The translations under genes were made by a program, and so were the position numbers. Positions 15,247-15,527 of a stretch of DNA of 15,527 bases are shown here, piece by piece. The notes beneath the pieces were generated by a model. That model had not been told where the DNA came from and did no database searches. It was given only the letters and a program-made list of their open reading frames with translations. Numbering within the stretch: position 1 is the first letter of the stretch; the number at the start of each line of letters is the position of its first letter. Origin of the DNA: Gammaproteobacteria bacterium (GTDB lineage Bacteria; Pseudomonadota; Gammaproteobacteria; Arenicellales; JAOTYS01); assembly GCA_029861795.1 (NCBI GenBank), contig JAOTYS010000056.1, positions 1 through 15,527 on the forward strand, written 5' to 3'.

Positions 15247-15527
15247 GATACCCCGTCGCAGGTGCGTCTTTTAGACGAACGGAGGATCGTTCGCCTGAAG
15301 GCGAACCTGCTATCCCTTAAAACCTAATGATACCCCGTCGTAGGTGCGTTTTTTAGACGAACGGAGGATCGTTCGCCTGAAGGCGAACCTACTATCCCTT
15401 AAAACCTAATGATACCCCGTCGTAGGTGCGTCTTTAGACGCACTGAATATCGCTCGCCTGAAGGCGAACCTACAAATTGCTTTGAAACCTAATGATACCC
15501 CGTCGTAGGTGCGTCTTTAGACGCACT
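15247..15527. repeat. Tandem 82-83 bp repeats carrying two hairpins each
   Basis: Units begin at 15247, 15329, 15411 and 15494 (each with GATACCCCGTCG), with the last cut by the window edge. Each full unit contains outer arms G(C/T)AGGT and ACCT(G/A)C, a first hairpin with a TTTA-type loop and a perfect TGAA-loop hairpin (CGCC-TGAA-GGCG inside), then a CCTAAT linker. Units 1 and 2 are nearly identical; unit 3 has the perfect hairpin GTGCGTC-TTTA-GACGCAC. Apart from these repeats the 314 bases after 15213 show no gene. Confidence 0.9.

Noticed and set aside
15247..15527. Possible CRISPR array
   Set aside because: Units are continuous 82-83 bp tandem repeats without variable spacers, and the same hairpins occur singly elsewhere; no cas gene is present.

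Overview
The window looks like a bacterial chromosome, probably a marine or otherwise aquatic proteobacterium and perhaps a gammaproteobacterium. This is inferred from the gene families (a DddP-type DMSP lyase, several CoA-thioester enzymes, a SAM/cyclase/AAA/TPR regulator) and from short REP-like hairpins between genes. No rRNA, tRNA, transposase, phage gene or CRISPR array was seen, so the taxonomic statement is weak. Genes are dense, on both strands, and start with ATG, GTG or TTG behind clear ribosome binding sites.

Layout. (1) 1-469: C-terminal end of a DddP-like M24-fold protein, cut by the left edge. (2) 550-2601, minus strand: an SCP2-type thiolase followed by a PaaA-like di-iron protein (called A here). 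(3) 2970-5283, plus: an acyl-CoA ligase, divergent from the thiolase, followed by a glutathione S-transferase. (4) 5429-6964, plus: an EamA/DMT transporter and a stand-alone PolX-type helix-hairpin-helix protein. (5) 6974-9870, minus: a four-gene unit read as di-iron protein D, metal-site-less paralog C, a MaoC-like hot-dog protein and di-iron protein B, with a good sigma-70 promoter in front of D. (6) 10134-11033, plus, divergent from that unit: a 4HBT-like thioesterase and an archaeal/eukaryotic-type peptidyl-tRNA hydrolase (Pth2). (7) 11042-15213, minus: a crotonase-fold enzyme and a 1104-residue SAM-cyclase-AAA-TPR protein. (8) 15247 to the right edge: tandem 82-83 bp repeats, each holding a pair of hairpins.

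The most interesting content is the set of four related ferritin-like (PaaA/PaaC family) proteins within about 9 kb, surrounded by enzymes that make, modify and release CoA thioesters (ligase, thiolase, MaoC-like, thioesterase, crotonase). Two (A, B) keep a complete di-iron ligand set with the same spacing as PaaA. One (D) has its last His displaced by one residue. One (C), overlapping D, has lost nearly all ligands, including two replaced by Arg. I infer an undescribed aerobic, CoA-dependent oxygenase or hydroxylase system with an active/inactive subunit pair. No reductase (PaaE-like) and no PaaB/PaaD homolog is in the window, and the substrate cannot be read from the sequence.

A second theme is a roughly 52-bp element (outer stem GTAGGT/ACCTAC enclosing a TTTA-loop and a TGAA-loop hairpin). 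It or its halves occur at five intergenic sites and in tandem at the right end, with paired compensatory base changes between copies.
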